Shown: in pieces, positions 22,665-24,437 of the stretch
Position numbering within the stretch: position 1 is the first letter of the stretch
Layout: every line of letters starts with the position of its first letter
NCBI GenBank assembly: GCA_038363005.1
Contig: JBBQBI010000038.1
Location: 1-24,437 of the forward strand
Source of the DNA: JAKOWB01 sp038363005
Lineage (GTDB): Bacteria; Pseudomonadota; Alphaproteobacteria; Kiloniellales; JACOMY01
Direction of reading: 5' to 3'
DNA length: 24,437 nucleotides
Position numbers and translations under genes: made by a program
The notes under the pieces: generated by a model
Databases searched by the model: none
Seen by the model: the letters and a program-made list of their open reading frames with translations, nothing else
What the model was told of the DNA's origin: nothing

Positions 22665-24437
22665 GTGGCCGTTTTGAAGGTCTACAGTGCGCTCGATATT
22701 CCGGGCACGCTTGGTTCGGCGAGCAGTAGCGGTACGGTTTCCTCCCGCAGTGCGAACCTCATCATCGTCGACTCCACCTTCGTGCAGATTCGCCTGGGTG
22801 GCAGCTTCCACGAGGTGACGCCGGGCGAGCCCTGGGACGGTACGGTCAATTCCATCAGCTTCATCAAGCTGGGATCGGCCTGGTTCGACCTGACCGGGCT
22901 CAACCTGCCGCTCAACGAGTTCGAAGGCTTCGCCACGCCCGAACTGCTGATCGCCCATGTGCTGGCGACCGACGACACCATCCTGGGTTCGGCACAGAAC
23001 GATTCGCTGCTGGCCTACAGCGGCAACGACAGCCTCTATGGCGGCAACGGTGCCGACAAGCTGCAGGGCCTCAGCGGCAACGACTACATCGACGGCGGCA
23101 GCGGCGTCGATTCGATGGCCGGCGGCTGGGGCAACGACACCTTCGTGATCGACACCGCCAGCGACGTGGTGATCGAAAGCGCCGGGCAGGGCTTCGACAC
23201 GGTGCTGGCCGGGCAGTCCTACACCCTGGGCAACAACGTCGAGGCCCTGGTGCTGACCGGCGGTGGCGCGATCAACGGCTTCGGCAACGCGCTGGACAAC
23301 CTCATCACCGGCAACGGCGGCAACAACACGCTGGATGGCAAGGCTGGCGCCGACACCATGATCGGCGGCTCGGGCAACGACATCTATTACGCCGACAACC
23401 CGGGCGATGTGATCGTCGAGGCGCCGGGCGGCGGCTTCGACATCGTCCGCGCCCTGGCCAACGGCGTCACGCTGGGCGCCTTCGCCGAGGTACTGCAACT
23501 GCAGGCTGGCGTGATCTGGGGCAACGGCTCCTCGGCCGATGATTCGCTCTACGGCAACGCCAGTGCCAACACGCTGTTCGGCGGCTCGGGCGCCGACCTG
23601 CTGGACGGCGGCTCGGGCGGCGACAGCCTGTACGGTGGATCGGGTAACGACACCTTCGTTGTCGACACCGCGACCGACCGTGCCTATGGCGGCGCCGGCA
23701 TCGACACGGTGCGCACCACGGCCAACACCACGCTGGGCGGTGGCATCGAGAACCTGGTGCTGCTGGGCGTCGCGAAGTTCGGCATCGGCGACGCCGGCGA
23801 CAACCTCATCACCGGCAACAACCAGGCCAACACGCTGTTCGGCAACTCCGGCAACGACACGCTGAACGGCGGCTCAGGCATCGATAGCCTGTACGGCGGC
23901 TCGGGCAACGACCTCTATTTCGTCGACACCGCGACCGACAAGGTGAGCGACATCGCCGGCGGCGGCTACGACACGGTGCAGGCCAGCCTGAGCTTTACCT
24001 TGGGCAACGAGATCGAGGCGCTGATCCTGGGCGGTGGTTCGGCGATCAACGGCTTCGGCAACGGCATCGCCAACTACATCCAGGGCAACGGCGCCAACAA
24101 CACGCTGGACGGCAAGGGCGGCGCCGACACCCTGGCCGGCGGCTCGGGCAACGACGTCTACTACGCCGACAACCTGGGCGACACGGTGGTCGAGGCGCCG
24201 GGCGGCGGGATCGACATCCTGCGGGCGCAGATCAACGGCCTGTCGCTGGCGGCCAATGTCGAGGCGCTGCAGCTGCAGGCCGGCGTGCTTTGGGGTAACG
24301 GCTCCGCGGCCAACGATTCGCTCTATGGCAACGCCAGCGCCAATACGCTGTTCGGCGGTTCCGGCGCCGACTTCCTCGATGGCGGCTCGGGCGGCGACAG
24401 CCTGTTCGGCGGCTCGGGCGACGACACCTTCGTGATC
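22665..24437 (+). CDS. RTX-type calcium-binding repeat protein, 3' end beyond window
   Basis: An open frame of 591 codons that runs off the right edge. After about 115 residues of beta-rich N-terminal sequence (MAVLKVYSALDIPGTLG onward) it becomes glycine/aspartate nonapeptide repeats (GGSGNDTL, GGNGADKL, GNASANTLFGGSGADLLDG) that form calcium-binding beta-rolls. Between the rolls lie TLGNNVEALVLTGG-type linkers. There is no Sec signal, as expected for type I secretion with a C-terminal signal, which is outside the window. The start is uncertain: GTG at 22665 follows a GGGGG run; an in-frame ATG at 22593 is also possible. No protease or lipase domain is visible in this part, so it may be an adhesin-like or S-layer-like exoprotein. 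Confidence 0.88.
   Translation, partial: MAVLKVYSALDIPGTLGSASSSGTVSSRSANLIIVDSTFVQIRLGGSFHEVTPGEPWDGTVNSISFIKLGSAWFDLTGLNLPLNEFEGFATPELLIAHVLATDDTILGSAQNDSLLAYSGNDSLYGGNGADKLQGLSGNDYIDGGSGVDSMAGGWGNDTFVIDTASDVVIESAGQGFDTVLAGQSYTLGNNVEALVLTGGGAINGFGNALDNLITGNGGNNTLDGKAGADTMIGGSGNDIYYADNPGDVIVEAPGGGFDIVRALANGVTLGAFAEVLQLQAGVIWGNGSSADDSLYGNASANTLFGGSGADLLDGGSGGDSLYGGSGNDTFVVDTATDRAYGGAGIDTVRTTANTTLGGGIENLVLLGVAKFGIGDAGDNLITGNNQANTLFGNSGNDTLNGGSGIDSLYGGSGNDLYFVDTATDKVSDIAGGGYDTVQASLSFTLGNEIEALILGGGSAINGFGNGIANYIQGNGANNTLDGKGGADTLAGGSGNDVYYADNLGDTVVEAPGGGIDILRAQINGLSLAANVEALQLQAGVLWGNGSAANDSLYGNASANTLFGGSGADFLDGGSGGDSLFGGSGDDTFVI
23130..24437 (+). repeat. 774-bp tandem super-repeat in the RTX gene
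   Basis: Matching landmarks recur at exactly 774 bp (258 codons): ATCAACGGCT at 23271 and 24045, GCCGACAACC at 23391 and 24165, GGCAACGCCAG at 23553 and 24327. Each unit holds three sub-modules marked by a G-N-D-(T/I/L)-(F/Y) codon block, spaced 81, 90 and 87 residues (starts 23130, 23373, 23643; then 23904, 24147, 24417). Unit 1 is complete; unit 2 is cut by the window edge. Confidence 0.9.

Noticed and set aside
22335..23498. 387-codon minus-strand frame across the DUF1272/RTX gap and the RTX gene
   Set aside because: Antisense to the beta-roll repeats; its apparent regularity only reflects the repeats on the other strand.
22981..24437. Regularly spaced short repeats that could look like a CRISPR array
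   Set aside because: They are in-frame codons for Gly/Asp nonapeptides, vary between copies, and lack unique spacers of constant length.

Overview
The window is GC-rich DNA, dense in coding sequence, from a heterotrophic alphaproteobacterium (inferred; a member of the Rhodospirillales or a relative fits best). The evidence is strong G/C bias at third codon positions, small operons joined by ATGA overlaps, a TRAP transporter with sugar-acid enzymes like those of Agrobacterium, and several TetR/GntR/IclR regulators. There is no integrase, transposase, CRISPR array or rRNA. It reads as ordinary chromosomal catabolic DNA with one decayed gene.

Layout. (1) 50-617: initiator tRNA-fMet, a hairpin, and a small secreted protein of unknown function. 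(2) 640-4715, minus strand: a tetR - aidB-like acyl-CoA dehydrogenase - SDR - bicupin unit behind a clear TetR-type operator. The bicupin is broken by at least five frameshifts and holds a striking 48-nt near-palindrome. (3) 4771-8016, minus strand: DMT exporter - glutathione transferase - SDR - MhpD-like hydratase. Facing away from it is a tetR + Nu-class GST pair (8199-9514) with its own candidate operator. (4) 9588-11316: an IclR regulator divergent from a phytanoyl-CoA-type dioxygenase, with a perfect inverted repeat between them.

(5) 11342-20904 is the most coherent part: two divergent operons around a FadR-type GntR regulator. The leftward arm is TRAP DctP-DctQ-DctM plus an IlvD/Edd sugar-acid dehydratase. 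The rightward arm is the regulator, a uronate dehydrogenase homologue, a galactarolactone isomerase-like amidohydrolase, a Gfo/Idh/MocA oxidoreductase, an HpaI/GarL-type class II aldolase and a VOC protein. Read together they suggest uptake of a sugar acid, oxidation to an aldaro-lactone, lactone isomerisation or opening, dehydration to a 2-keto-3-deoxy acid and aldol cleavage to pyruvate plus an aldehyde. The substrate is inferred, not proven.

(6) 20906-22524, minus strand: a small cysteine-rich DUF1272 protein whose stop overlaps the likely TTG start of a cytochrome P450. (7) 22665 to the right edge: the start of a large RTX-type calcium-binding repeat protein, built on a 774-bp (258-residue) super-repeat and cut off by the window end.

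Nothing here is clearly a new defence or mobile system. The best leads are the sugar-acid locus with its unusual enzyme set, the palindrome in the cupin pseudogene, the DUF1272-P450 pair and the three regulator/operator pairs.
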